A model generated the notes under the pieces. It was given only the letters and a program-made list of their open reading frames with translations. It did not search any database and was not told the origin of the DNA. Positions 22,275 through 34,390 of a DNA stretch of 64,000 nucleotides are shown piece after piece; the first letter of the stretch is position 1, and every line of letters starts with the position of its first letter. The stretch lies in contig CM070876.1 of NCBI GenBank assembly GCA_036365515.1, forward strand, positions 136,421,894 through 136,485,893. Direction: 5' to 3'. The stretch is from Torymus aiolomorphi. Its lineage: Eukaryota > Arthropoda > Insecta > Hymenoptera > Torymidae. The translations under genes and the position numbers were made by a program.

Positions 22275-22348
22275 AGCGGTTTTTGCTTGATGTATGTGTT
22301 ACAATATTGATATAATTTTGTAAACCTACTATTATCGAGTATTACATA

Positions 22349-24568
22349 TTTTTTCAAAACAGCCCTCAAGACATTCTGTACAAGAATAATACACTAAAAA
22401 ACTTTATTTTGAAAGATCTACAGAATCTTCGAAAAATGTTTTCTCTAAAAAGAAAATATTAATATTTTTTCTCGAAAATATTTAATTTATAAATTTGTCT
22501 AAATTAAAGTAGAATTTTTCTGTATAATCTATGAAATAATAATATTTATGATTGTATTTAAGTACATTCACATTTTTCATTGCAAATTAATAAACAATCG
22601 AAAGTTGTGATATCAATTATCGATAGTCAAGTAATGCAAACAATTACGCAAAATAACTGTAAAATGACTTTTCTCAGAAATGTATTTAAATTTGCTCATT
22701 CTTCTATACAAATTAAACACAAGAAAGTACTGAAATCAATTTATTGTAGTCAAGTATCCGTAATTTAACTTTACTGACATAATAGAACTTTTCGTACCTC
22801 GGGTGTAAAATTACATTTTACGTTCACATTGTGATAATAAGCTCGAACGCTAGCAAGGTTGGCTTCAAGAATTATTTATCACATAAGAGTGTAAAATCTT
22901 ACACCCGTTGTACGAACATTATTTTTCGTCGTCGTGCGAGAGCAATGTATCTTCATAAAATCTTTTTCTTGTAAACATGTTGTAGATCCTTTGCGAAACA
23001 ATGGTACAAAGTTACCATCCCTATTTTCCCTTATTCTTTCTCAATTTTGAACTTTCTACAGTAAAACATTACGCATCTTGGGAGGACAAGAGAAGAAAAG
23101 TCTTGAGCTGCTCTATAGCAGAGAAGGTCCTTCGTTCTCCCATATATACTTGGCGGGCCCGACGGTTTGCAGTTTAAGATGTAGACATAGTCATTTCCAT
23201 GTAATAGTATATTAGGTACTCAACTAGGGAGGTAAAGAGTTGGCCAGTCCAGAGCACGTGTATATTGCAACCCGAGCCGAAGGCGATCGAGGGTGGCAAA
23301 CATGTGCTCTGAGGTGGTCCTCTTTATCTCCATGTTGCGTATACGATTTTTCATCATGAAAATATTCATCTGTTTAAAAGTCATAGGTAAAAAGTATGAA
23401 TGGATGCTTCCAGATATTAAATAGTGATCCGAGAATCGATCACTGTTTTTAAATAGATACTGCAAAATGATACAAAGAGGTTACTTATAAAATGGTTAGT
23501 AAAATGTAAAGTCCTTTTCAATATAGACTATAAATTTATATATGAAATTTTACAGTTTAAAAAAAGATGAACAATAGGAAAAATTTTTTCGGTAATAAAA
23601 GTAAACCATTATTATGCACTCAGTAAATGAAGGAATATTGTACTTAATCGGAATCAATTAAAAATTAGAGCAAACGCAATTATTTATAGCGGACTCATAT
23701 AAACATTGTTAATGAATTTATGGAAATAGTCCACCTGTAAACTGCAAACCGTCGGGCCTGCCAAGTATGATGCGTAATGTTTTACTATAAAAAGTTCCAA
23801 ATTGAGAAAGAATAAGGAAAAATAGGGATGGTAACTTTGTACCATTGTTTCGCAAAGGATCTACAATATGTTTACAAGAAAAAGGTTTTATGAAGATACA
23901 TTGCGCTCGCACGACGACGAAAAATAATGTTCATACAACAGGTGTAAGATTTTACACTCTTATGTGATAAATAATTCTTGAAGTCAATCTTGCTAGCGCT
24001 CGAGCTTATTATCACAATGTGAACGTAAAATGTAATTTTACACCCGAGGTACGCAAGTTCTATTATGCCAGTAAAGTTAAATTACGGATACTTGACTACA
24101 ATAAATTGATTCCAGTACTTTCTTGTATTTAATTTGTATAGAAGAATGAGCAAATTTAAATAAATTTCTGAGATAAGTCATTTTACAGTTATTTTGCGTA
24201 ATTGTTTGCATTACTTGACTATCGATAATTGATATCACAACTTTCGATTGTTTATTAATTTGCAATGAACAATGTGAATGTACTTAAATACAATCATAAA
24301 TATTATTATTTCATAGATTATACAGAAAAATGTCTATACTTGCCTTATTTTATACTTTCGTAGAAAGTTTTATTATTTCTACTTTAATTTTTATTTCTAC
24401 TTTAATTTAGACAAATTTATAAATTAAATATTTTCGAGAAAAAATATTAATGCTTTCTTTTTAGAGAAAACATTTTTCGATGATTCTGTAGATCTTTCAA
24501 AATACAGTTTTTTAGTGTATTATTCTTGTACAGAATGTCTTGAGGGCTGTTTTGAAAAAATATTCAAC
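22349..24568. mobile_element. FB-2 large foldback element (~2.2 kb)
   Basis: The left arm (22349-23176) is inverted at 23738-24568. A spacer of about 560 bp lies between. The arms are highly similar except for a ~70-bp insertion in the left arm near 23075-23150 and a ~50-bp AT insertion in the right arm near 24350-24410. Each arm itself contains 'gggtgtaaaatt' and 'taaaatcttacaccc' as a nested inverted motif. No transposase. It resembles a Foldback-type element or an inverted duplication; the target duplication was not resolved. Confidence 0.8.
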
Positions 24569-24569
24569 G

Positions 24570-25785
24570 TTTTTAATAACAATAGTTTAGTTTTAAACAT
24601 GTAGGTTTTGCATGAACTTTTGATTCTTATATTAATAAATTAAAGAATTTGCAAGGAATGATAATGTACACTTGCCTAGCTATAAGTTCTGACTTTGATG
24701 AAATACTTGTAGATTTCACAACTTTTTAAGAGACTATATTAAGAATAGAAAAATTAAAAATAAAAAAGGGTAAAAATTTTTGCAACTTTTTGTCGAGTTA
24801 TTTATTCGAGGATTTTTTAAAAGATGTAGTCATAGACTATTTTTAGAGACATTGTGCAGAGAAAATAATAATATGACTTATTTACAGAAATAATACTGTT
24901 ATTGAAAGTACAACTTTAATTTTGATTTTTGTAAGAAAATTTTCTTAGGAAATGAAAATATTTTCATAGCAACTTCAGTAGCACATATTGCGTAAAGAGA
25001 TAAAAGAGACCCTATTGAAAATGAGAATGAGATACTATACTCATAGCAAAATTCATTTTTGTAAAAAATATAAAATATTTTTATAGAGATCAAAGAAAAT
25101 ACTTTAAAAAATAGTTTTATAACAGTGTTTATAATTATTATTGTTTCAAAAAACATTTAAGCTCTTAGTCGAGTTCTTTGTAGAGAGTGGGATGTTAGAT
25201 TATTATTATAAATTCGAGTTAAATAAAAGCTATTGTAAATTGCAGTAAATATTCTTGAGCACCCATTTCAATATAAATAAATATTTAATATTTTATTATA
25301 AAGAATGTTACAAACAGTTGTAAACAATAATTAGTAACGTCCGTAATCCTACATTTTATAATTATTTTTAACAGTTTAAACTCTTATTAATAGTTTTCAA
25401 CTTTTCTAAACAAAAATTTTCTGCTAGGGAAAATACCAATAAAAATTGCTATGATTTCGTTACTTTCACTACAAAAATACCAATTTTCACTACAAATTGT
25501 AGTCATTTTCATAAAAATTTTAATCTGTCCCACGGTTACTACCGAAAATTGTAATTTTTCCTACACAGTTTTTCTCTGTGTATATACAAGGATAAATGTA
25601 GAATATCTTGAGCAATCCAAACTCCAGAATGTATATTACCAAACCAGTAACGCTGTGGCCAAATGCTTAATAAAAATGTTTATAGCAGCAACACTTCACA
25701 CGACTCATAAATTGATTGCAGTGCATAACTGTTTCAACTTCATAAAACAAAATGTCAATTGTATTACAGCAAATGCCGTCGATGT
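24570..25785. other. Gene-free stretch; REP-O copy at 25300-25435
   Basis: No gene. A segment at about 25300-25435 ('gttacaaacagttgtaaac...aacgtccgtaat...ctgctaggg') is repeated with divergence at 29580-29720. It has many 'aacagttt' words. Confidence 0.5.
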
Positions 25786-25789
25786 TTAA

Positions 25790-25938
25790 CCTTTAGAGGA
25801 CGGGATGGCCCCTATACGGGCCATGCCCATGATCGACCCTTTACATGTGTTAGTTTTGAGATGTGAGACATCACAAAAACTCGATTTCTATAGAAAAGTG
25901 AGAGAAAACAGTAAACCCAAATCCCCGTCCTCTAAAGG
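25790..25938. mobile_element. TTAA MITE (PB-MITE) copy 1, 149 bp
   Basis: Terminal inverted repeats CCTTTAGAGGACGGG are flanked by TTAA at 25786-25789 and 25939-25942. A second copy with related ends is at 47207-47345. TTAA duplication plus CC-starting TIRs fits a non-autonomous piggyBac-like element. No ORF. Confidence 0.85.
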
Positions 25939-25979
25939 TTAATGCTACTATAGCTCGTAACGTTGTATTTATTCCGTCC

Positions 25980-27045
25980 CGATACAACCGCCACAACTAA
26001 TTTATTTTAGCAGGAACCGGAGACCGAAGTTCCGCCTGCCACGGGGACGGTGGGATAGCCGTCCCCTGTGCGCAAAGGACATGTGTGTGGAGAGGGTTTT
26101 CCTCGTAAATAAACACTCTCAATTCACCTCTAATAACCACCAGACACTTTATTGCAGATTACTACTTCATGTAAGCTCTCGCACGAGCACACTCTATACG
26201 CGTCAAAATGGCACGTCACTCAACCCAGAGTTTTCCTCTCCTCGCAATTATGTGAGGAAGCCACGCTCACCGTCGCCGGGAACGCAGCTTCAACTCACCC
26301 AGGCTGCGCGGATTCAAAGAACCCAGGTGCGCCCGTCTCTCAACGCGAATCGTTGCCGTAGCCGGATTAGAGAGAATACTCGCCTACTGTCTTCGTCGTC
26401 GTTGCCTCTAGCCGCTGTCGTGCCTTCTGCTGCGGTCGCGATGACGAGAACCGAGAAGTGTCCGACCTCCTTTGTCGTTCTCGCGCCTCTCCTCTCGATA
26501 TTGCCGTGGACGCTGCCGTGTCTGCCGTCGCGCACTCCGTGCGCCGACGACAAAATGGCCGCCTCCCGGGACACGCTGACCGGCTGTTGTGCGACCTCGC
26601 TACTGCACCACGACGTCGTCCTCCGCCGATCATTCCTACCTCCCTGCAGGCGACGGAGACGTTGGTGGCTGTGGGCTGGCTACGGCTGACTGGCTGGCTC
26701 TCTCCTCTCTCGGCTGGGCCATTGCGCGGCCAGCTGGCCGGCGCTGGCGAGCGTTGCGTCGAAAACTTGACTGGCTGTCCGGCGTTCCTTCGCGCGCTGC
26801 TTCGCGCGGTGCCGGGACTCCCTCTTGGCCCTTCTCTCTCTCTCTCTCTCTACCTCTCTCTCTCTCTCTCCTTGTTGCTCGCTGATCATTGCTCGCGGCT
26901 CGCGTCTCGCCGTGTTGCCGTCACCGCACCTTACAAGCATACGTGTGCATGTAGATTTGGCTACGTTGTAAGTGCGCAAGAGCGACGGCCTTGACGGAGA
27001 GAGTTCGACTACGAGGATCGCCCAAACTGGCGATATCCTCGTCAC
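25980..27045. repeat. REP-L dispersed repeat, copy 2 (LTR-like)
   Basis: It shares the conserved blocks of 2545-3240 but is longer. It is GC-rich and ends after a (TC)n run (26838-26872). On the minus strand AATAAAGTG at about 26148-26156 could be a polyadenylation signal. Long open frames here on both strands (up to about 200 aa) are overlapping and low-complexity, and I do not take them as genes. Confidence 0.55.
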
Positions 27046-27099
27046 AAGCTTTCCGGCATAAACAAAGGTTCTATTTTAATAATTCATCCTTTTATAAAA

Positions 27100-27810
27100 C
27101 ACACTTGTTCTAACACATCATACCAGTACATTATTTGTTACACAAAACACTGGAAATTATATTGTATGTTTATATTATATATAAACGTCCCGTGTCACTC
27201 AGCAATATTATCTTCTATGCAAAACTTTATTATGATGTTTATGAATCTCATAACATGTAATTATTTATTAATACACACTTGTGCTATTCTCAAAACATTT
27301 GAAACTGATTTTTAATAGAAGTTTTAAAATTTGATTAGAAACACTTCATGTAACATGTCATACCAGTAAGATATTTTATTTATTATTACATAAAGCACGT
27401 AAATTATACTGTATATTTATAAACCTCGCGCGTCACTCAGCAATATTGTCTTCCATGTAAAAGCTTATTATGAAGTTATGAACCTCATAACACGTAATTA
27501 CTTATTAATATACACTTGAGCTATATTCAAAACATTTCAAACTAATTTTAAGTAGGAGTTTTAAAATTTGATATAATGCTTCATGCAACACATTTTACGG
27601 TATTTAATTTTTTTATATTACAGAAAACACTTATTAGATGTCATTTTTTTAATCACTATGTTATTTATTATCAATAACATTTGATTATATATGCACTTCT
27701 TGCAACACATAATACCGGTATTTTATTTTATTTATTCCACACTGACAGTAATTAGATGTCATTTTTTAATAATCACAACATTTTTATTATGAAACTAATT
27801 TTCAACTAGA
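27100..27810. repeat. ~240-bp tandem repeat, about 2.9 units
   Basis: 'cataccagta' recurs at about 27120 and 27358, with weaker forms near 27593 and 27710. 'gtcactcagcaatatt' and 'ctcataaca-gtaatta-ttattaata' repeat at the same spacing. The units are AT-rich and diverged. Confidence 0.7.
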
Positions 27811-28920
27811 TAGACGATCTATGAAAATGACAATTTTCTTTTCGCATTTTGAAATACTTACTTCAAAACATAATACTTTTTCCGCACTTTGAGTCCAATA
27901 CTGTCTAAATAAACATCTTAATTATTGTTTGGTTCATGTGCGATTCATTGAAAGCAATGAAACTGTCATTTTCTTCATTGAAATCCAAGTACTCTATTCA
28001 TCCTGTCAAATATGATGACAAATTTTTAATATTCTTCTAAAATTATATCTGATATGAAACATTTTCATGTTGAGGATGTATAGATACGTCTTGAAAAATA
28101 TTGTGTCGTAAATAGTATTTGCCTGCTCTTCCATAATAATATTGGTTTTATTTTTCTTTCTTGGGTAGTACTATATTCCTACTATCTTCTTTAATATAAT
28201 TCTACCCAAGCATCTGTTCATGTATCAAAGTAACATTTTCTCGTCCATTAATAATAAAATAATCACCATGATCATGAGGGCACTCATTCATTTTTGCTAA
28301 TTCAAAATTAGGTTTTTCAGACAGTACTTACATAATTAGAACTCCTTAACATTATTGGCTATATAATATATATATCTCCATATTTCCAAAGTGACTCGAA
28401 AAAAATCTTCTGGTATTATATCTGTAAAAATAAAAAATCACACAAAGTATATATTTTTAAAATATGATTATAGCCATTTAACATTAAGCCAGTAAGTACT
28501 TATCTAATAAAAGTTATTCTCTCGTTGATTGATACATGAATACTATTCATTGAATAGATGAATTCTTGTCACCAGTTGACTACTTGAGATCTTTGAAATT
28601 TATATTAATTAACTAATTTTAATGTAACTCACGATATGATAACATTTGTAACATCAGCTGATTAGAATTGAAAAATAACCATATATTTTGAGGTTATTAC
28701 AAGATTTTAGAATACAATTTTTATTGTATGTTATCATACCTACTGATATTCTTTTCTCTCTCTCTCTTTCTCCTTTCAAGTACGACAATGTTTTTGTTAG
28801 TTTTGTATATATTACTTCTCTCTCTCTTTCTTTTTGGGTCGAGTAAGATATGCTTATATACTGCAAGCAATACTATAACTATTTACAATTGTTCGACTAG
28901 ATACGCGTGTGTATTAGTGT
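27811..28920. other. Gene-free AT-rich stretch
   Basis: No gene or RNA found. Short TC tracts occur near 28755 and 28817. Confidence 0.5.
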
Positions 28921-28922
28921 AT

Positions 28923-29720
28923 GAATATATATATATATATATATACGCCGGAAGTGTCGTCAGAGCTGCAAATCTGCAAACCGGATGCCGGGAAAAAAAG
29001 ACTAAAATTGGGAAACGAAAACGAACATAAAAAAATTTAGTTGTCCATATCTTTTGAATGACCCTGTCGTAAATTTTAAATGTTAATAACAGTTAATAAC
29101 TGTTAAAAATTATTTATAACTATTTAGAACTGTTTAAAACTGTTTATAAGTGTTACAAAATGTATGATTTTGGACACATTTTTTCTAATTATAATACTTT
29201 GTAACAGTTTCAAACAGTTTTTAATAGTTTTAAATACTTTCAAACAGTTTCAAATAATTTTAAATTTGATATATTTCAGGAAAAATTTATAATTAATAAA
29301 TTATTATTATTATTAATAATTAATAATTATTTAATAGCCTCATTATTATAATCATGAGAATCAAGGGGCGCAGGAGCACTTAAGTAAGTCAAACAATGCA
29401 GAAGAAGCCTAAGGAGTGTTTAATTATACTAACAATTAATTATTAATATGTTAATAATAATAATTAATAAATATTTAAAAGTTATTAAACAATTTTTACA
29501 TTTGACAATGGGGAATAAAATTGTGAATACGATTACAAAGTCAAGTTGTGATTTAATAACTCTTACAAACTGTTAAAAACTGTTGAAAAATGTTACAAAT
29601 AGTTACAAACGATTAATAACGTCCAAAATTCTACATTGTGTAACATTTTTAATCAGTTTATAACTCTTTCTAACAGTTTTTAACATTTTTGAACAAAAAT
29701 ATTTCCGTTAGGGGAGATAA
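28923..29720. repeat. (TA)n and REP-O 'aactgtttaaa' repeats
   Basis: A (TA)n run at 28925-28946 is followed by two zones (29080-29270 and 29560-29720) of degenerate 10-12-bp words such as 'aactgtttaaaactg' on alternating strands. The second zone is homologous to 25300-25435. Confidence 0.55.
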
Positions 29721-29869
29721 TCTTTTTAAATAAAATTTTTTGATTTGAGTACAGCAACGAAATGGCTTTCAATTAAGAGGGATATGTTATATAGTTGAAA
29801 CTAACGCAATAGGTATATTAGCGCATTGAATTTCTCGTACATCCATTTCAAAGTATATTGTTACGTGCC

Positions 29870-30273
29870 AATATTTTTATTCTTAATTTATTGATTTTAA
29901 TTTATTCAACTTATTGTTAGCCGAGTAGCTTGCCATTGCGCAAAAAGAAATTAGGAAATAAAAATCGCGCGATGTCCAGAAATCGCTGCGCTAGCGGGGC
30001 AACGGCCTTGATCCGGCGCGACGACCGCGAGGAAACTCATACGAGCGCGAGGAGAACAGGCGCCGCGCTCGATCAGTGGCAGCACCTCCCGGCCACCTTT
30101 CGCGCTCCCTGCCTTACCTGTGCCGATAGCCGCTGCGGGAGCGAGAGAAACAGCGAACGACCGTAGTGGGAGCGAATTTTCGTGGATCCAGGTGTGCGGG
30201 CGGCGAAAATTCCTTGCCACGACAGGTCTCTACGATCGAATCTCTACGATATTCAACAGTCTAAGGGGGGAGG
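29870..30273 (+). other. Internal end of an LTR-A element with polypurine tract
   Basis: GC-rich sequence ends with TAAGGGGGGAGG (30262-30273), a polypurine tract placed directly before LTR-A copy 2. The preceding ~25 bp ('ctctacgatattcaacagtc') recurs on the minus strand next to the LTR-A copy ending at 42166. No identifiable protein; the open frames on both strands are uninformative. Confidence 0.55.
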
Positions 30274-30978
30274 TGTTACGTCCGGAGACGTATCATTCAA
30301 AACAAAACTAAGAATTGGAACAGTGATTTTCTCGAAGGTAGAAACTGTGAATATTCGGATTTTGTACACATGACACCGCGATGAAGTTTGACTTACAAAA
30401 TTATGCGATTGCGAATTTAACGACGCAGCATTTCGACAACGCACAGCGTGATGTAGCAAGCCACCAACTTCGCGAAAGCATACGCGTGTCGTAATCTTGT
30501 GCACTCAGCATTTCTCAACTTCGAAATTGAACGATTTACGTCAAAAGCTTTACTAAATTTGTTTAAAAAAGATGATTTTGATCCAGCGTCAAAATTATCT
30601 TTAACCTAATTTAATCGCTTAATAAAAACGGCGACTTTCACCACATACGTTAGTTATTCGTGCAACAGATCGCGAGCTCCGTACCACCCCGACCGACAAT
30701 AGGAGTAGTGATTATTTGTACAGGCCAATACGAGTCTATAGCATTTTACGAAGAAATACTTACATAATTAAAATCAATAATTTATCGGTAATACTTAATT
30801 CGCGAAATCAACGCGTATTTATTGAAAGCTAATATAATAGATCGATTAAAGCATTTTGTAAAGTTAATTGCGAATTTATATCAATTTATTGTAATTTCAT
30901 AATTAAATAAACAGTGCATTTGATTGAACAGCAGTCTATTTATTTCCAAGACCTTCACCAGGGGAAAAAGGTAATACA
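30274..30978 (+). repeat. LTR-A copy 2 (705 bp, 3' LTR)
   Basis: It begins TGTTACGTCCGGAGACG right after a polypurine tract, which marks it as a 3' LTR. Same length and collinear with 12632-13336. Similarity continues about 35 bp past 30978, so the end is provisional. Confidence 0.7.
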
Positions 30979-31091
30979 AACAAAAATAAACAACTAATAA
31001 AACATTTAAGGGTATATTCCTCGATTTTCAAGACTTCACATTATAATTTCATTATTCAATTTATCTTATTTAGATCGCATTTTTATGAAGT

Positions 31092-31152
31092 TGTAACGCG
31101 TGCGCGAGTTAGGTAATTCGAGATTCGAATTACCCGCGCCGAGCAGGCATGC
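31092..31152 (+). repeat. Gyp-1 5' LTR remnant (61 bp)
   Basis: Identical over 61 bp to the start of the 3' LTR at 34537, including a 10-bp-stem hairpin. Identity stops after GCATGC, where RNase H coding begins. Confidence 0.95.
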
Positions 31153-31606
31153 AGAGGCCTTCCAAAAGCTGAAAGCGCTAGTAGCTTCTGCACCGATTCT
31201 ACACAGACCGGTATCTAACGCGCAGTTCGTGGTGCAAACTAACTCGAGCGATACAGGTCTGGGAGTGGTGCTATACCAAATAATTGACGGCGATGAAAGA
31301 GTCCTGGAGTTCGCGAGTCGAACTCTGAGCGCAGCCGAGAGGAATTATAGCGTGACGGAACGAGAATGTCTAGCAATTCTCTGGGCAATTAAAAAGTTCC
31401 GTCCGTATATAGAGGCCTACGACTTCAAGGTTATCACGGACCATAGCAGCTTGAAGTGGCTCCGTGACCTCCAAAACCCGACCGGCAAGTTATCTAGGTG
31501 GGCTTTGGAGCTGCAGAACCACAGTTTCACGGTCGAACATCGAAAGGGCTCGTTGAACAATGTCCCAGATGCCCTTTCACGGATGTTCGAGCGGTCGCCG
31601 CGTTAG
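31147..31606 (+). pseudogene. Gyp-1 RT connection and RNase H
   Basis: The coding starts at the deletion joint with AEAFQKLKALVASAPIL, the end of the RT connection region. RNase H follows: NSSDTGLGVVLYQ (first acidic site), RTLSAAERNYSVTERECLAILWAI (catalytic Glu), VITDHSSLKWL (catalytic Asp) and HRKGSLNNVPDALSR (final Asp). This is the Gypsy pattern. The frame is lost near 31585, and a TAG at 31604-31606 ends it while the reading continues in another frame. A second shift lies at the long G-run near 31697-31720. Without RT the domain cannot serve reverse transcription in cis. Confidence 0.9.
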
Positions 31607-31738
31607 AGCTCGAGCGCGATACAGACGACCACTGGTACCTCATGATCGTGAAAGAGGTTCAACAGAAGCCGCGAGACTTCCCCACGTTCAAGCTGGCGGG
31701 GGGGGGGGAGGTGGGGACTGTACAAGTACAACCCAAAT

Positions 31739-32560
31739 GAAGTCATAGACGAATCTCTCGGCGACGACCATGCATGGAAGTTAGCAGTCCCGCACGAAAA
31801 GCGACGCGAAGTACTGAGAGAATGCCATGACTTTCCAACTGCTGGGCACTTGGGCCGCAAGAAAACTCTAGAGAGAGTAAGGCGGAAGTATTATTGGCCA
31901 CACATGTCTCGAGATGTGGCCAGATACGTGAATCAGTGCCAAATTTGCCAGCAGTGCAAAGTCGAACAGTGCGCTCCAGCAGGATTCATGGGACGTCGTA
32001 TAACACAACGTCCATGGCAAATCGTGGCTAGCGACATTATGGGACTCCTCCCTAAAACCAAGCATGGCCACGAATACATTCTCATCTTCCAGGATCTGTT
32101 CACACGCTGGATCGAAGTAATTCCGATAAATAGGGCAGATGGCAAATCGGTGATAAAAGGGCTCAACGAACGAGTATGTCTGCGGTTCAGAGTCCCCGAG
32201 GTGTTTCTTTCCGATAATGGGACTGAATTTAAGAATGCACCCTTGGAGGCATACTTAAAGGAGAGAAACGCGCATCACACGTTTACACCACCATATCACC
32301 CTCAAGCCAATCCTGTTGAGTGTGTGAACCGAACGGTGAAGACCATGATCATGTCTTATGCTGAGGAGAATCACCGGTTCTGGGATGAGCATCTGAACGA
32401 GCTGGCGTTCGCGTATAATACGACAGAACACAGCTCTAGCAAGATAAGTCCTGCCATGCTCATTTACGGTCGACAGCCTGACGCACCGAAGACACTAAGG
32501 CGGGAGGAAGACAGGTTAGCCGAAGAGCAAGGGCAGCAAGAGGCGATAAATAATTTATAA
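31739..32560 (+). pseudogene. Gyp-1 integrase (HHCC and DDE core)
   Basis: The zinc-binding HHCC domain reads ECHDFPTAGHLG then NQCQICQQCK. The catalytic core shows VASDIMGLLP (first Asp), FLSDNGTEFKNA (second Asp) and NPVECVNRTVK (Glu) with Gypsy spacing. WDEHLNELAFAYNTTEHSS follows. The frame is open from the G-run at about 31720 to a TAA at 32558-32560, after which the C-terminal domain continues in a different frame. The three catalytic residues are present. Integrase inserts the cDNA with 4-bp staggering, consistent with the AAGT duplication seen here. Confidence 0.9.
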
Positions 32561-32567
32561 TAATTGG

Positions 32568-33179
32568 GTGGCGTGCATGGACAAGCTGCGCGAATTGCAC
32601 GTTCGGGCGGCGGCCGACGCGCAAGCGGAGCAAGCGAGACAAGCCAAATATTATAACGCTCATCGTCGACCTCCAGAATTCTGTCTAGGCGATCGTGTAT
32701 GGAGAGAGAATAAGGTACTATCCTCAGCAGCTGAGGAGATTTCTGCCAAATTAGCCCCGAAGTACGCGGGGCCCTACACGATTGTGAATATTCTAGGCGA
32801 TAACACCTATGAGATCCAAGGTGAGGATGGTCGAACGATACGTCCCATCCATGCGCAGCAACTCAAGCGATACGTCTCCGCAGAAGAGCCCAAGGACTAC
32901 TTGGACAAAAGTAGTCAAGAAGTAGCCCAGTCGCTACCACCGAGGGACTCTTCAGCCGAACGTAACGTGTCAGCGGGCAACAGAGTTAGCCAGGGGAATG
33001 TACAGCCTCGGGCGACGGCTAAGAGGCGCAGTCCACCTCGTAAGACAGCGCAATTAGCTAGACCAGGAAAGCGACGGCCGACCTACGCGTGTGGTCGGTC
33101 CAACAGAGTCCAAGCGAGGCCTTGGAAGGTCAAAGGGTTCGAAGAAGAAGCCTGCACCTGCGGATGTCGGGCCAATTAG
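32568..33179 (+). pseudogene. Gyp-1 integrase C-terminal domain (GPY/F-like) and basic tail
   Basis: This frame continues the integrase: AEQARQAKYYNAHRRPPEF, LGDRVWRENKVLS, then KYAGPYTIVNILGDNTYEI, which is the GPY/F motif that ends Gypsy integrases, and RPIHAQQLKRY. A ~90-aa tail rich in Ser, Arg, Pro and Lys follows. It is shifted relative to the catalytic core, so it would not be translated as one protein. No chromodomain signature is seen. The stop at 33177-33179 is followed closely by another open region. Confidence 0.85.
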
Positions 33180-33185
33180 CCCCCG

Positions 33186-34302
33186 TTGAACCCGAGCGTC
33201 CAAAAAGCGCTAACTGTGTCATCCAGAAATTGTGCCGTCCGTACTGACCCGTATTCGTCCTTGTTTTCCGATCCTCAGTCTCACCAATCTTCGGGATCAA
33301 TTTGCCTGTTGCAGGATATGCAGGGCCTGACTCCAAAAATAGCAGAGATGGCGAAGAAGGTGATTGCTGGATTAATCCAGTGGAACCCTGATCCAGCCGT
33401 CATTGACTTCCTGGAGCAGGTAGTGGAGGGCATAGATGCGGTGACACTGGCACGACCGCCAGTGGAAGAGCCCTCCACACTTGTAATAGAGGAGTTAGAG
33501 GCGCCGGAACCAAGAAGGGGATCTTCGGGACCAGCCGACGCAGGCGTTGGTCTGTCCCCGCTCCGGCGACCTCATCCTCCGAAGGAGCAGCGGGAGAAGA
33601 GCGGGGCTTGGCCAGAAGAAGAAGCACCAGCCGAGCCGATTGATGCTGGCCGAGTCCCCGAAGAGGAGGCGGCCCGAGTCCATCATTGTGCGCCGGAAGT
33701 TGACGCCGGCGCGGCTCGGGCCGCAAAACGGAAAAAAGAAGATGCTCCGACCCAGGCCCCAAAAGGAGCACCGACCGATGAAGTCGGTGCGACCTGGGTC
33801 CCGGTGGAGCAGGCTCTAGAAGAGGCGCAGCGCCTCCTCGCGCACAGCGGACGACGCTGCCCTGGCCGCACTGGAGGGTTTTCTCCAGTGCCACGGTAAG
33901 GCCGGCGAGTAGCAAGCCGGCAAATGGGTGCGGATGGCCCAAGGCCGATGTGAAGAGCTCGCGGCCGCCGCAGAGGCCAGGGCCGCCAGGCTGCGCCGCG
34001 CCGCCTTGCAGAAGGAGGAGGGCTCGTCTGGCACGCACGCAGGAGCGCATGGAAGAGGCCAGATGAGCCAGGGAAAAGGCGGAGGAGACGGCGCGTCGGG
34101 CCAAAGAAGAGACCCAGCGTCGTCTCCTACGAGAAGAGGAGCGCCTCCAAAGGGCGCTCGAAGAAGAACAGGCGGCCCGGGAGGCGTTAAATGCACAGGC
34201 GCTTCCCCGGTGCTTCATGTGTGGCGAGCTTGGGGTAAAAAAGTCGAAGCACTGCACCAACCAACCTCGCCACAAGGGGCGCCGGACTTTCTCCCGGGCT
34301 AA
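33186..34302 (+). pseudogene. Post-integrase coiled-coil / zinc-knuckle ORF of Gyp-1
   Basis: Downstream of integrase, where many Gypsy elements have env or nothing, lies about 1.1 kb of GC-rich coding-like sequence. The first frame (33186-33899) includes LTPKIAEMAKKVIAGLIQW and an acidic, proline-rich middle. After a frame change (about 33900) a long Arg/Glu/Ala heptad-like region follows (REEERLQRALEEEQAAREAL), with an in-frame TGA near 34067, ending in RCFMCGELGVKKSKHC and a TGA at about 34300. Cys-x2-Cys...His-Cys resembles an altered zinc knuckle. Coiled coil plus knuckle suggests a Gag-like protein at the wrong end of the element. Function unknown. Confidence 0.55.
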
Positions 34303-34336
34303 TTGAAGAGGGGTGAAGCCCCGAAGAGGCCCCTTT

Positions 34337-34390
34337 GTTTTTTTTTGTTGTTTTTATTTTTTTTTAATAAAAAAAAAAAACAAAAAAAAG
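34337..34390. other. T-run/A-run hairpin between ORF and 3' LTR
   Basis: A ~30-nt T-rich run followed by AATAAA and a ~25-nt A-rich run can fold back on itself. It lies in the Gyp-1 untranslated region. It may contain a polyadenylation signal but is otherwise simple sequence. Confidence 0.45.

Noticed and set aside
22580..24265. Duplicated 62-aa ORF as a gene in FB-2
   Set aside because: Present twice because the arms are inverted copies; short, no motif, and low coding character.
26081..27045. Possible GC-rich protein-coding exons (up to about 200 aa) on both strands
   Set aside because: Frames overlap on opposite strands, contain translated (TC)n, and the region is a copy of the non-coding repeat REP-L.
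33400..34275. 291-aa minus-strand ORF opposite the Gyp-1 coiled-coil region
   Set aside because: High GC content keeps the antisense strand open. The plus strand shows heptads and a Cys/His cluster, while the minus strand has only Ser/Arg/Leu bias.
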